A stretch of 64,000 bases of DNA, taken from contig NC_088800.1 of NCBI RefSeq assembly GCF_011386835.1, positions 19,892,572-19,956,571 on the forward strand. The letters run 5' to 3'. Of the stretch, positions 22,423 through 34,239 are shown piece after piece. This DNA is from Chrysemys picta bellii (lineage: Eukaryota; Chordata; Testudines; Emydidae). The notes beneath the pieces were generated by a model. It searched no databases, was not told where the DNA came from, and worked only from the letters and a program-made list of their open reading frames with translations. Position 1 is the first letter of the stretch; each line of letters opens with the position of its first letter. Made by a program: the position numbers and the translations under genes.

Positions 22423-23251
22423 TGTTATAAACATACAGCTAACGGTAGCATAAAATCCCTCTTTACCCTGTAAAGGGTTAATTCCTCTTTTACCTGTAAA
22501 GGGTTAAGAAGCTCAGATAACCTGGTTGGCACCTGACCAAAAGGACCAATAAGGGGAGAAGATACTTTCAAATCTGTGGGGGAAGGTTTTTGTTTGTGTC
22601 TTTGTTTTGTTCTCTTCGAGTCAGCAAGGAACCAGGGCAGGAAAAATACATCTCCTTAAGCATATCTGGACTAAGCATCTAGTATTGCAGAAATAGTAAG
22701 TAATAGCAAAGAAATGTATTAGATTCTCTTTTGTTTTAGCTTGTGAATTTTCCCTGTGCTAAGAGGGAGGTTCATCCCTGCTTTTGTAACTTTAAAGTTT
22801 TGCCTAGAGGGGAAATCCTCTGTGTTTTTGAATCTTTTGTTATTCTGTAAAGTACTTACCATCCTGATTTTACAGAGGTGATTCTTTTACCTTTTCTTTA
22901 ATTAAAATTCTTCTTTTAAGAACCCAATTGATTGTTCATTGTTCTTAAGGTTCAAGGGATTGGGTCTGTGTTCACCTGTACTAATTGGTAAGGATATTAT
23001 TCTCAAGCCTTCCCCAGGAAAGGAGGTGCAGGGCTTGGGGGAATATTTTGGGGGAATAGGACTCCAAGTGGTCCTTTCCCTGATTCTTTGTCTAAATCAC
23101 TTGGTGGTGGCAGCATACTGTTCAAGAACAAGGTGGAACTTGTACCTTGGGAAAGTTTTAACCTAAGTTGGTAAAAATAAGCTTAGGGGGTCTTTCATGC
23201 AGGTCCCCACATCTGTACCCCAGAGTTCAGAGTGGGGAAGGAACCCTGACA
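22423..23251 (+). mobile_element. Solo LTR of an endogenous retrovirus
   Basis: The segment begins TGTTATAAACAT and ends CCCTGACA, giving the TG...CA termini expected of an LTR. It is flanked by a perfect 5-bp duplication GGGTG at 22418-22422 and 23252-23256. It is 829 bp long with no internal gag/pol/env, so it is a solo LTR left by recombination between two LTRs. An ATTAAA motif at 22901-22906 is a candidate polyadenylation signal and fixes the plus orientation provisionally. The two direct repeats near 22478-22505 ('ctgtaaagggtta') are part of the U3-like region. Confidence 0.82.
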
Positions 23252-23256
23252 GGGTG

Positions 23257-25625
23257 TGAAACTGTGATGGCCTCAAATGTTTTTGGATGCTTTAAGGTCT
23301 TGGACAGTAGCTCAAAAGACACAGGATAGCTCTGTAAAAACTATCCTTGAAACTCAAGAAGGGTAGCAGTCCTATACCACATAAAATAAACTGCTCATTA
23401 TTTTCTTGAAATCAAACAATTTAAAAATAATCTAAGATGTTTTTCTCTTTTTCAACAAATAGAACCTTAAAGCCTCCAGTCAGTAAATCATCCCTGTTCA
23501 GAAAAGTGTTTAATAACGTGCTTAGTCTCATTGAAGTCAATAAGCCTTGTCAGTGTTTTCTTACATAGGGAGGGATTTAAGCATGTTCTTAAGTGCTTTC
23601 CTGATTAGGAGCCCAAAAATGTAAGGATTAGTTCTGCATACAGTAACTACTGGAGGAAACTTACAAAAGTGCTCAGCATTGGCCCAACTCTGCTCCCATT
23701 GAAATGAATGCGAGTTTACCATTGACTTTAGTTGGAGCAGTTAGGTCCGTGCAGAACATTTTTAAAAATCATATTATTTTCTTATAAGCAGAGTCACTTT
23801 GTAGTACTCCACTTAGAACAAAGTATATGTGCAATAGTAACAGTTTGCAGGTTTGAGTCCAGAATTCTGACATTAGGAAAGAACTTACAACTTTAGTCTA
23901 TCCCCCTACAGGCCATTACTTGAATTTCAAGTGATATTGATTCCACAATAGTGGAAGTAGATTTCATTCCAATGGTTGATTTTACCATCTAACACTTTTA
24001 TATTATTTAAATTCATTTTTTAATTCAATTTAAAATTTCTGAGCAAGGTTCTGGGTAATGATTTTGTATGTAGCTTTGATAAAAACGTTTTGCTTTTCAT
24101 ATCTTACAGGCATTTATAAATGTTTCACCAGTTATATACTGGCAAGAAATAGAAAAGAGTCTAATGACGTCTATCATTATGTCATTAGATACTCTTAATA
24201 GAAATATACACCTATGACATTGTTTCAACTATTAGAGAATAAATTATAAACAAAATATTGACACCTTTATATATAATGTATTGATAATGATATAAATACA
24301 ATATGCTCATACTTTGCATAATATACCCATATGTTACGTTTATATACGCCACATCCACATAACCATAAACAAATATGCACACACTGTATTCTTGTATGTT
24401 AATAGAACATTGATATGCCACTATGTATAAATGTGGACTTAAAAATAATATAATATATGATGGACTTAAAAATTGAAAATATTTTAAAATAATTCAATAT
24501 ATTAGGTTACAAATTTTAACAAAGTTTTCAAAATGTAACTTATATAAAACATATATACTTGGTCAATTTTGTCACTGATTCAATATGAATGTTTTTAATT
24601 TAACAATGAGGTTAAAATATGTCTCCCTGCATATGGCAATGATTTTAATACCTTGACAAAAATCACAAGCATAGCAAAACGTTTTCACATGCAAGTAACT
24701 TTTAGGATCATAAATTTAGCATCTGTCAAATTATTCCAGCCTTGGTGTAGTGGAGTTTTAATATGAATCTGAAATCTGCAGTATATGCAGTAAGTACATT
24801 AGCTGCATAGATGCAGGGTGTGTATTACATATTTTCACATGCTGAGAACATCTTCATTTCACCTTCCATGCTTAGTCTCCATCCAAAGGTGAACATCTTT
24901 GCTAATTTTAAGTAAAATTCCTTCCAGAGTTTTTGTGTTATGTCCATGTTCAAGAAAACAAACACCTTTCTCTCTCTAAAATGTTGCCATATTTCTTTTC
25001 AACATGGATAGATCAAAAATGGCTGAATTTCGAACTTGACATGGAAACATTCCTCATTGAGGAGTAGCTTATATCCATGACTAAGTTAAAACAAGACTGG
25101 TTGAAAAATGAACAAAATTGTTAATATCTGAAAATGACATATTCAGCTTTTGAAGAACAGATTTTCAGTCAAGGTGAAATTCTGATAATGAGCACATACC
25201 CTGAGTGTCAACCATATGCGAGTGTCCCCGGAGGAGCAGACTCTTTGGCTGTCTCTGGGTATCTGGACTACAACTTCAACGTGGCCAATAAAGCAGGATT
25301 TGGGCTGGAGTAGTAATGTGGCCACAGCTCTTCCCTGATATATATGTGTATATGGCAGTGGAATTATGTAGTAGGTGGACCAACTGGACAATGGCTTGTA
25401 TCCAGCAGGTCTTTCCTCTTGCCTTTTGTCATAAATCTAAGAATCTGCAGTTATAGAGATACAGTGGCCCTTTCTGAATTCTTTGAAAGATGTTCATGCT
25501 TCAGTTGTATGTTGTTAGTGGGGCTGGGCAGAAAACAAGAAATCTGTTTAGCAGAAAAATACTAAATTTGGTTTCAGTCTAATACAAAACAAAACCAAGA
25601 ATTCTAAATGTTTAATGAAAAATGA
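23257..25625. other. AT-rich intronic DNA, nothing firm
   Basis: 23680-23760 holds a decayed hairpin-type repeat ('ctcccattgaaatgaatgcg' facing 'accattgactttagttggag'). 24180-24600 is extremely AT-rich. 23860-23985 may be a scrap of antisense CR1/L3, but the match is too weak to assert. No exon-like segment was recognised. Confidence 0.4.
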
Positions 25626-25629
25626 GAAA

Positions 25630-25790
25630 GAGAGCCCCAGAATAGCCAAGTGGTGAGTGCACTCACCTGGAATGTGGAGACCCAGATTAAAGTCATTGCT
25701 CCAAACCAAACAGAGCAGGGACTTGGATCCGGGTTTCCTGCATCTAACATGAGGGCCCTATCCACTGGGCTGGTGGCTATTCTGCAGTGC
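25630..25790 (+). repeat. tRNA-like interspersed repeat
   Basis: The segment has an A-box-like 'tagccaagtggtgagtgcac' at 25645, then a B-box-like region near 25680 ('gacccagattaaagtc'). A second half re-reads tRNA-like vocabulary in inverse orientation (to 'ccactgggctggtggctatt' at 25761). It looks like a very old tRNA-derived SINE or a tRNA-like foldback, not a working tRNA gene. Confidence 0.5.
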
Positions 25791-26104
25791 AGCAGTATGT
25801 CTCTCTCTCTCTACCCTTGACCTGAGAAGCCTTTCCTGATAAAAGTGTTGTTCAGACAAATACTTTTCTGCAAAAAGTTTAGGTTTCAACAAAATGTCAT
25901 TTTCTATTTTAAAAAAATGTTTTGGTGAAATATTCCTGACCAACTCTAGTTATTAGTAATTTAGTTATGACTGGTGTTCTGCTACTACATGCTTTCCTAA
26001 GGAAACTAGGAGACATCAGTCAACCAGGTTTCTGAGTGGAATATTTCTTATCCTGTTTTTCTTATTTCATTTTTCCCTCCCCCTTTCTTTTTCCTTTTTC
26101 TTTC

Positions 26105-27950
26105 TCCAATAAGGATGATAATATGGAACATATGCATAAAGGCAGTATGGCTGATGGAAATGAGTATCTAGAAATGGAAATTACCACATCTGAAGTGGGG
26201 AAAAAACCTTTAAAGAGCTTAATGCGCTCAAATCGTGGGGACCGGATAACTTCTGTCCCAGATACTGAAAGACTGGCACAAGATATTGCTAGTCTGGTAG
26301 CAAGTATTTTTAATAAATCTATCTGTTTGGGGGTACTACAATGTGACTGGAGAATAACTAATGTACCTATATTTAACAAAGGCAGAAAAAGTGACCTGAA
26401 CAATTACAAACCTGTTAGTCTGACTTCAGAAGTAGACATGGCTTTAGAACAAATTGTGAAGGAAAGACTAAATTAAATTCATAGAGGTGAATGGTAAAGG
26501 AGATGTAACACAACATGGGTTTACTAAAGGTAGAATCCAGTTTCCTTCTTTGAGAAAATAACTGACTTTTTTATATACGTGAAGTGCAGTAGATCTAATT
26601 TACTTGGACATCAGAATAGTATTTGATACGGTGCCACATGGGAAATTATTTGTTAAATTAGGAAAAGCTGGGGATCGGTACAAGAGCTGTAAGATGGATA
26701 AGGAACTGGCTAAAGGGGACAAGGCAATGGGTTGTGCTGGACTGGAGGGAGGCTACTAGTGGAGTTCCTCAAAGATCAGTCTTGGGACCAATCTTATTAA
26801 ATATTTGCATTAATGACTGTGGCTCATAAAGTAGGAGTGTGCTGATGAAGTTTGCTGATAATACAAAGTTGGGAAGCATCGTCAGTACAGAGAAGGTACA
26901 GAATATTATACAGGAAGAGCTGGATGACCTTGCAGATGGGAGTGAAAGAAATTAAATGAAATTCAGTAATACAAAGTGCAAGGTTAAGCACTTAGGGTCT
27001 AATAAGAAGAATTTCTGCTACAAGCTAGGGGCTTACCAGTTGGAAGTGACAGAGGAGGAGAGAGACTTGTGTGTGTGGGTCGCTCACTATGAACCACCAA
27101 CGTTAGACAGCCGTGAAAAAGGCAAATGTGATCCTAGGGTGTATCAGGCAAGGAATTTCCAGCAAAGGTAGTGAAGTATTAATGCCATTGTACAACTCTG
27201 GTTACCTATATTCAAGAAAGATGATTTTAAACTGGAACAGATGCAGAAAAGAGCAAGTAGAATGATCAAGGGATGAAAGGTCTATCTTATGAGGGGAGAC
27301 TGGACGAGCTTGGCTAGTTTAGTCTAGCAAAAAGAAGGCTGAGGGGACATGATTGCTGTCTATAAATAGGAGGGGAGGTAAATACCAGGGGGGTGAAGTG
27401 CTATTTAAGCTAAACGACAATGTTGGTGCAAGAACAAATGGATATAAATTGGCCATGAACAAATTCAGGATGGAAATTAGAAGACAGTTTCTAACCATCA
27501 GAGGGGTGAAGTTCTGGAACTGCCTCCCCAATAGGAGTTCTGGGAGCAAACAACTTAATTAGTGTTAAGAGTAAACTGGACAAATGTATTACCTCAACTG
27601 TATGTGGAGACGGGAAGGAATTTCCCCCCAGTTCAGACTGGCAGTAACTTTGTTGAGTTTTTGCCTTTTTCTGCAGCATGTGGGTATGGGATACTTGCCA
27701 GGATTATGTGGGTATATCTCACTTAATCATTTCCCTGCCATTGTGGGGGCCTTGGGCACCAGTGTGTCTTGGTCTCTCCTATTCTCTGTCTGTGGTACAT
27801 AATAGTCTGATCTCCTGTGGGCTGTGATACTTTGGTCTAAAGTTGGTTGTTAGGTGTAGTGTGTGGGTGGTAGGTGGTTCTGGTGGCCTGTGATATACAG
27901 GAGATGATCCGATAGACCCTTTGACTTCGAACTCTTTCTGAAATTCAAAA
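26105..27950 (+). mobile_element. CR1 LINE, reverse transcriptase to 3' end (decayed)
   Basis: The 146-codon open frame ending at 26476 carries a pre-RT to RT-start segment: SLVASIFNKSICLGVLQCDW, then RITNVPIFNKGRKSDLNNYK and PVSLTSE, the classic W(R)xANVTPIFKKG..NYRPVSLTS signature of CR1. Later blocks give RT palm remnants ('cttgggaccaatcttattaa' at 26780) and ORF2 C-terminus remnants near 27270-27540. A CR1-type 3' UTR follows ('gggaaggaatttccccccag' at 27612) to about 27950. Stops and frameshifts interrupt it throughout. The plus orientation is opposite to FGF7. Confidence 0.88.
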
Positions 27951-28440
27951 AACTACATTCATGTTTTGACTGGATTGAGCAAGGCCATTGATTGCTTTCC
28001 TTCCAAGTGCCATAAAAGTCTCAATTTTCTGAATTATAGGAAGTTGGGAAGGCACAGGACTTTTGCTCCTTAGGGGGTTGCATGATTAAGGTCGATAACA
28101 AAACAGCAATATTATGTCATGAAGGAAGACAGTATGAAGAACCATCAAACAACCATCAAACTCCCTCACTGATGCTGAAGAAAATTCCCTGTATCCATTC
28201 TAGTGTATGTTTGATGACTAGTTTGCCTTAGGAAGCTGAGAAGAGTCTCTGTTCATTTCAGGGTCCCTCTGAGCAAAAAAGCAGCAAAGGTGAACTTCTT
28301 TCTATCTGGGTTTTTAATCTCACATGTGAACTCCCATTAGCTGGTTTGCCTGAAGGAAGGGGATCAATACAAGCAGACGATGGGGAAAAAAGGGGCAGTA
28401 GTGGCAACTCAACATACAAAAGTTGTAGATTGTTTTAAAC
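27951..28440. other. Intronic DNA between CR1 and hAT, nothing recognised
   Basis: No repeat family or exon-like segment was identified. Confidence 0.35.
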
Positions 28441-28774
28441 CAGTGGTTCTCAAACTGGGGCCACCACTTGTGTAGGAAAAGCCCCTGGCAGACCGGGCCG
28501 ATTTGTTTACCTGTCCGGTCTGCAGGTCTGGCCAATCGCGGCTTCCACTGGCCGCGGTTCGCTGATCCAGGCCAATGAGAGGTGCTGGAAGCAGCGCGGG
28601 CTGAGGCACGTACTAGGCCGCCGCTTCCAGCAACTCCTATTGGCCTGCAGCAGCGAACCGCGGCCAGTGGGAGCCGCGATCGGCCAGACCTGCGGACAGG
28701 GCAGGTAAACAAACCAGCCCGGCCCGCCAGGGGCTTTCCCTACACAAGCAGCGGCCCCAGTTTTAGAACCACTG
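28441..28774. mobile_element. hAT foldback MITE with long inverted repeats
   Basis: The ends are CAGTGGTTCTCAAACTGGGG and the inverse CCCCAGTTTTAGAACCACTG. They belong to the common vertebrate hAT terminus CAGTGGTTCT. The flanking 8-mers TTTTAAAC (28433-28440) and CTTTAAAC (28775-28782) match at 7 of 8 positions, the size of a hAT target duplication. The inverted arms extend inward over more than 100 bp and are CpG-rich (for example 'gcggttcgctg' against 'cagcgaaccgc'), so the whole element can fold into one long hairpin. Confidence 0.9.
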
Positions 28775-28786
28775 CTTTAAACATTA

Positions 28787-28858
28787 AGGGTGAAATTCTG
28801 GCCCCACTGAATTAAATGGCAAAACTACCATTGACTTCAATAGGACCAGAATTTAACT
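28787..28858. repeat. Small hairpin repeat ('gtgaaattctggccccac' family)
   Basis: A left arm 'ggtgaaattctggccccact' faces a right arm whose complement reads 'gttaaattctggtcctattg' across a loop around 'aaatggcaaaactaccattg'. It is the same family as the better-preserved hairpin at 53094-53164. Confidence 0.6.
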
Positions 28859-29139
28859 TTGAGTTGTGGAAGCAAGGAATGCTTGCTCAGTAGGAAATGC
28901 AGGACAATAATAAAATGCACTGAATTCTCTGCTTTAAAATCATAGGAAACTTTGAAATTACCAGTCTGACTCAGACCTGGAATCAGTTTTGTGTGGTATC
29001 TTGACTTTTACAGTAGCCAGTACCGGACACTTCAGAGGAAGGTGCAAGAAACTACACAGTTGGCAAATGTGGAAAAATCCACCCACATAAAAGCCTCGTT
29101 TTCATACCTAATAGTCAACCCAGTCCCTAAGGCTTGAAG
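28859..29139. other. Nothing recognised
   Basis: Intronic DNA without a named repeat. Confidence 0.3.
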
Positions 29140-29480
29140 TATAGGGTTTTATATCCCTTCCAAAAAAATTTCTAAGCATTAACTGTTAGTACTGTGAATC
29201 TTCTTGTTATCCAGATAAATGTCTAGTACCACTTTGAATAATCTTGTTGGATTCTTGGCTTCAACAACATCCTGTGGTAATGAGTTCTATAGTCTAATTA
29301 TGCACTGTGTGAAAATGTATTTCTTATCAGTTTTGAATTTGCTGCCTTTCGATTTAAATTAGAAGACTCCTTGTATTACGAAACAATGCTTTTCCATACC
29401 ATACTTTTATCTTGTCTGCTCTTACTTGTCTCTTTTCAAAAGTAAATAATCCCAATCCTTTCGATTTCTTTTCATATGAA
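29140..29480 (-). mobile_element. CR1/L3 LINE fragment (antisense)
   Basis: Plus-strand phrases such as 'cttggcttcaacaacatcct' at 29254, 'ttttgaatttgctgcctttc' at 29331 and the 'gtgtgaaaatgtatttctta' block are the well-known complement of a CR1-group ORF2 C-terminus. The copy is decayed and lacks defined ends. Confidence 0.7.
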
Positions 29481-30100
29481 AGTATGAGAATCCAACAAGA
29501 GAGGAAGAGAAAGAGGAAACTTCTACACTTGTTTTTGTCTGGAAACAGCAATTAGTTGTTCAGTTTGAGTAGTGCAGTATTTAATTCGTTATTTTAGTGG
29601 CATTATCTTAGTGTCTTCAATTTGTTATATAATCATACTGAAACTGCTGAAGAAGGGAGCAATCTGAAAACCTAGGTCAGAGGATGGTTTTGCTATAAAT
29701 GTTCTTAGAACAATATTGATCCATTTCAGAATAATCCAAACATTGAGATCCAGTAGTTCTTAGCATAGAATCTATGTTAAATAAATTAAAAATAATCTAA
29801 TCTATTATGGCTATCCTTGATCAATGTGCACTCTTAATCTACATGGTTGGTGAGCAAAAGGCAACCAAAGTCATATGTGTTGCCATGTGTATGAGGCCAA
29901 CAGTCAGAGCCAATGTAGAAAGTAGAAAACAATGAATTGCATTCAAGACGTGGAAAAAAATATTCACTATGAATTAGTGAAAACAGACAGCAAGAACACC
30001 TTAAGAAGTCAACAAGGTTAAAACAACTCCACAAGACTAAAACGCCTACAAACCACAAAACAGATGCTGGCATTACTGTAAAGTACAGCTGTTCCATGAG
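29481..30100. other. Intronic DNA, nothing named
   Basis: Part of a 118-codon minus-strand open frame (30190-29834) lies here. It is rich in Cys, Leu and Phe but has no recognisable motif. Confidence 0.35.
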
Positions 30101-30365
30101 CAGAGCATAGGTTTGTGTAGTGAATGTGTTTTTTGCAGCTTGGATTCTCATATACAACTTCCCACCACAAATATGGAGGCACAGGTGCACCTACCCATAA
30201 CATTCCATTGAAGCAACTCTGCGAAAGAAGCTTCTGGCGTTACTATCTCTGCTATAAACAACCAGAAACGTCGATAGGAACTCCTTATGTCTCACCTTTA
30301 CTAGACAGCAGCTCAATATACTTCCTCTACTTCAGAGACGTGTTTCTTTGGCCTACCATGTAGGA
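30101..30365. other. Unclassified segment open on both strands, exon-like edges
   Basis: On the plus strand an acceptor-like 'gttttttgcag' (30128-30138) is followed by about 75 open codons starting LGFSYTTSHHKYGGTGAPTH and ending at a TAG at 30361-30363. No good donor precedes the stop. On the minus strand 30203-30018 is also open; its first residues are MLWVGAPVPPYLWWEVVYEN, and an acceptor-like 'cttctttcgcag' (30233-30222) lies just upstream. I do not recognise either peptide. It might be a terminal exon, a retroelement-coding scrap or chance. Confidence 0.25.
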
Positions 30366-31861
30366 AACATTTTCCACGCCACCACCAGTTAGGTTTGCAC
30401 ATGTGTAAAAATAATTACATGTACTTAACTCTGCCTCATACCGAGCAGTTGTTAGTCTCTATGCTTGCATCCGTACTCACAAATGACCAGGATAAAAGAA
30501 GCAGTCCTCAGGTGGAATATATAAATGTATGAGGAAACATGTACCAAACTGTAATCTCCAACATGATGATGAGGTGTTTAACAACCAGTATTATTACTGT
30601 TACCTGTTTTACAATAGCACCAGCAGAGATAAGCGCTCCATTGTGCTGAGAATTGCACAGACACAGGATGAAAGAAGGGCATGCAAAAAATAAGCAGAAT
30701 GATTAGAGTAGTCGATGGTAAAGGTTAGCTTGGTTCCTTTTTGTTGTGTGCTTCTGAGGGTGTGGATGGGAGTTTTGTTGATTTTTGTATATTTTACAGA
30801 TTGGGGATAAAGGGAGAGGCATGAAGGGATGATTTAATAGGCTCAAGGAAGCAGGAAAGACAAAGGAATAGGAAGAGTGAAATTGAAGGGACAGAAACAG
30901 AGATGAGGATAGGGAAAGAGCAGAATAGGGAAGGAATATGGCAGCTGAGGGTCTGTGAAGGATGGGGTGGAGGCAGTCAAAACAAGCAGTCAGTAAGCAA
31001 ACAGAAAATGTCCAAAACCTTAATTGAAGGCAGCAGAGTGTGAGGACCTCTCCTGTGTCCTGGGAGCTATGAAGAGGTGCTTGGTTACCTGCTCCTGTTG
31101 GGCTAGTCTCCAATTTCTACGACTGGCTCTGCCCCTGTTTTCCCTCCCCAAAGCTCATGTGGTTGGGGAAGAGGGGCTTGCATGAGACCTAATGCCTCTG
31201 GTAGAACCCCTAAAATCCCAATGAAGTTTGAGTCCAAAGGAATTAGGGGTTGGAACATGTTTCCTCCTTATTCCTGCTAGAAGGCAGGGATTACTTCTTG
31301 GCAGTAAAAAGTGCTCTTATTAGTTTTTCTGTGCTCCATAATCTGCTCATCATTTTTTATCTTGGACTTACACATTCTGGCACATTTTCCTGCACTGTGC
31401 AGGATCAATTATTTTATTTCTCTGTGATCAGCTTACCAGCCAAGATGCTGAGAACATGACTCTTTCCTGACACTTTTCTACTTTGGAGGTTGAGAATGTG
31501 ACGCCAACCGTTCCTTGCTGTTTCTAAGAACTGTCAGCTAAACCGTCAGAACAGCCTAATTTTTGGCATCCAACCAGACCTAACCTACTTCAAAAGACCT
31601 TTCCCACTAGCTTTCCTTCTGACTTCTCCTTAGCTCCAAGAAGCCTATATGACCAATAGTCTTTTATTGGCCATCAGTGTATGCAAAGTGGGTGCCCTCT
31701 GACAAGAATGCGCAGGGAGCAATGAGAAAAGATTCTTAAGTGTAGGTTTTGTACTGTGGAAGCCCTATGCATATGGATCCATTTCCAAACACTCCAACAT
31801 CATCTGGTGTTTTTGCAAATAGCTCTCTCCTCCTAATGTCTCTGTGGATACTGCTCTCCCA
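30366..31861. other. Intronic DNA; purine-rich tract
   Basis: 30790-30965 is strongly purine-rich on the plus strand, which accounts for the 136-codon minus-strand open frame (31113-30703) of low-complexity Ser/Leu/Phe composition. No repeat family was named in the rest. Confidence 0.4.
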
Positions 31862-32306
31862 CAGGGCCGGCTCCAGGAACCAGTTGAGCAAGCTGGTGCT
31901 TGGGGCGGCAGATTGTTCGAGGCAGCATTCTGCCCAATCCTAGGGCGGCACGGCCGCTCTTTTGTTGTTGTTGTTGTTCCGCTCCAGCCTCCCTGTAGGT
32001 GGTGGCGGCGCAGAGAACCAGAGCGCCCTGCAGGGCAGTCCTCTTCCTTCCCTCCCTGCCGACCGGAGCGGAGCCCTCCTGGCAGGGGGCGGCGCAGCGG
32101 GAGGGGCCGCGTGGCAGTGCCCCTGCTGTAGCCCTGGCCGCCCCCTTCTCTCTCTCTCCCGCCCGCTCCCTCCCCCCCCAGCCAGTCCCCCGGCACCCGT
32201 GCTCCAGTTTTTTTGTTTGGTTTTGTTTTTGCTTTGCCGCTCTGACCGCCTCATTTTTTTTTTTTTTTTGTGGCTTGGGGCGGCCAAAAAGCCAGAGCCG
32301 GCCCTG
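31862..32306. mobile_element. hAT-type non-autonomous transposon, copy 2
   Basis: It begins CAGGGCCGGCTCCAGGAACC and ends AAGCCAGAGCCGGCCCTG. Perfect 8-bp duplications CTCTCCCA flank it at 31854-31861 and 32307-32314. The ends and the sub-terminal 'gcttggggcgg' motif match the element at 4200-4514, but the interior is different and longer (445 against 315 bp). The interior is highly GC-rich with a T-run near 32253-32269. The many overlapping open frames up to about 208 codons on both strands arise from stop-poor GC-rich sequence and are not genes. Confidence 0.93.
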
Positions 32307-34239
32307 CTCTCCCAGAATGAAAGCCCCACTCACAAATACCATTGTTTCTATAGCCGTTGCTGCAGGAGGGTTTTGGCATCAGAAACATTTTCCAGCAGAG
32401 CAGCTACCATGGATTTTTCCCTCAGTTGTTCCTCTAGTTTGGCATATGTGTATGTTATGAGAAGACGTTTACAGATAAAGAATGAAACCTGTATCACAGT
32501 GGTTGTGAGTCTGCTTTGCTCCCCTTTTAAAACTGCCTTTAAATGTTGGAAAGAAAGAAAGAAAGGGAAAGAAATAGAGGAGGTATAGTTCCTCAGGAAA
32601 GGCAGACAAAGATAAAATTCACCATAGGATCTATTTCTTATGCCTTGTAAGCACTTTCCCTTTAAAATTGATGTTCGTTCATTTTTAACACCTCTAAAGT
32701 GTATTTTAAAAAAATTCTAAATGTTTCATAATGGCAGAATTTTCTTCCATCTCTACATATGAAAACATTTTTTTTAACCTTCTGCACATGATATATCACA
32801 TTTGATCCGTATATCAAAATCACCAATTATGAAAGCAGAAAGTTTGCTGATTTTTATGAAGACAGGAACTGGTATTGACCAAAAAAAGCATTTGTAGGGA
32901 ACTTGTAAATAAAACATCTAGCGAGCACTGCCCTTAAGTAAATTGTGTTGGATCTCAAATTGGTAAAGATGGGACAGGAAAGACTTGGGTGGCGAATAAG
33001 TGAAATAAAAATTAAACTGTTTTTAACTGCGGCTAACTTGTGTTTCTAATTAATTAATTTGGGAATGCATGTTTATGAGTTCAAATGACCTTTAAGATGA
33101 TTCAAGGCCAAGAAAAAAAAACCCTCTATTTTTTGCTTACGACAGAGTTTAAATGTAGTTTATGCTATTTGCTCTTTTATTCTGAAGATTTAATAAGTTA
33201 ATGCTTGTGCTTTTTAAAGCATTAATAGCAATCAAGAAAGTACAAATTAAAAGAGGTTCAATTGTATATACTTTTGGAAATGTTTCACATAGACTTTATT
33301 GATGTTAACTTGTGCATGCTTGCATTATATGAGACAGCACAGTAAATACATTCATTAACTGGCTAATTAAATGTGAAGAGTCTTTCTAGAAGACTATATC
33401 AGTATTTATATGCTGAAAGTAGTTGCATACTTTAATGGAACTGATTTGTAGATCAGTTTTAAGAAGCACCACCTTTGACACAACTATATATAGATACACT
33501 CAAAATAATACTGTATCATTTTAGTTGTGATTATTTTTTATTAATTGTATGCCTCTTTAAAGTCTCTATTTTTAAGTAGAGCTTTTTGTGAGATTGTCTT
33601 TTTCAAACGGAATGGAGTGGAATACAAATTAACATAAAAAGTATTCATCTAAAAGATGTATCAGATTGAACTCTTTTCCTTTCTTGTTATTGAATTAAAT
33701 TCTCTTTTATCATATTACTGTTCACAGAGTTAAGAATTTCAGTTTATATTCCGAACCGGCTTCAGCAAAACAATTGAAGGTTTGTACCAGCAGGTACCAT
33801 ACAGAACTGACTGTAGTGAACTCTGTAATTTCACACAGAGATTTAAAAAATCAACATATTTTACACAAAGAAAAATAAATTACTTGTACTTACCTGGAAT
33901 ATACTATATATGCATTTTTAATAAATTTCTAGATGCTTCTATTTACACTTCCTAAGCAGTATTCAAATGGCAACAGAAAACAACTGACACATCAGACGTA
34001 TTCCAGCTGATCCTCATATCCACTATTTCTTTTCTTCTCTAAATATAACCCTTCACCTTTGCTTCTTCCTTTGATTCAATGGCACTGGAGTCTGGATTTC
34101 ATGATATGACATACAAATGAAAAAATCATTTATTGTAGGAGCCAGCGCAAAGGGACAAAAAAGATTTGAGTCTGAATTTGTCTAGCTTCAGTTTCCCACC
34201 ATTAGATGTTGTTATGCCATTGCCTTTTTAGATTAAAGA
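32307..34239. other. AT-rich intronic DNA, apparently repeat-poor
   Basis: Apart from a short A/G microsatellite at 32549-32578 ('aaagaaagaaagaaagggaa'), I recognise no repeat between 32310 and 34230. Long repeat-poor intronic stretches can hold conserved regulatory sequence, but nothing in the sequence alone proves that. Confidence 0.4.

Noticed and set aside
25630..25790. Functional tRNA gene
   Set aside because: A/B-box-like motifs are present but no complete cloverleaf could be drawn and the segment continues into repeat sequence.
26036..26476. 146-codon open frame as a host gene
   Set aside because: The residues match the pre-RT/RT signature of CR1 LINEs and frameshifts follow.
31765..32588. 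Overlapping open frames of 95-208 codons on both strands
   Set aside because: They coincide with the GC-rich, stop-poor interior of the hAT element at 31862-32306; their composition (Gly/Arg/Pro runs) is that of low-complexity DNA.
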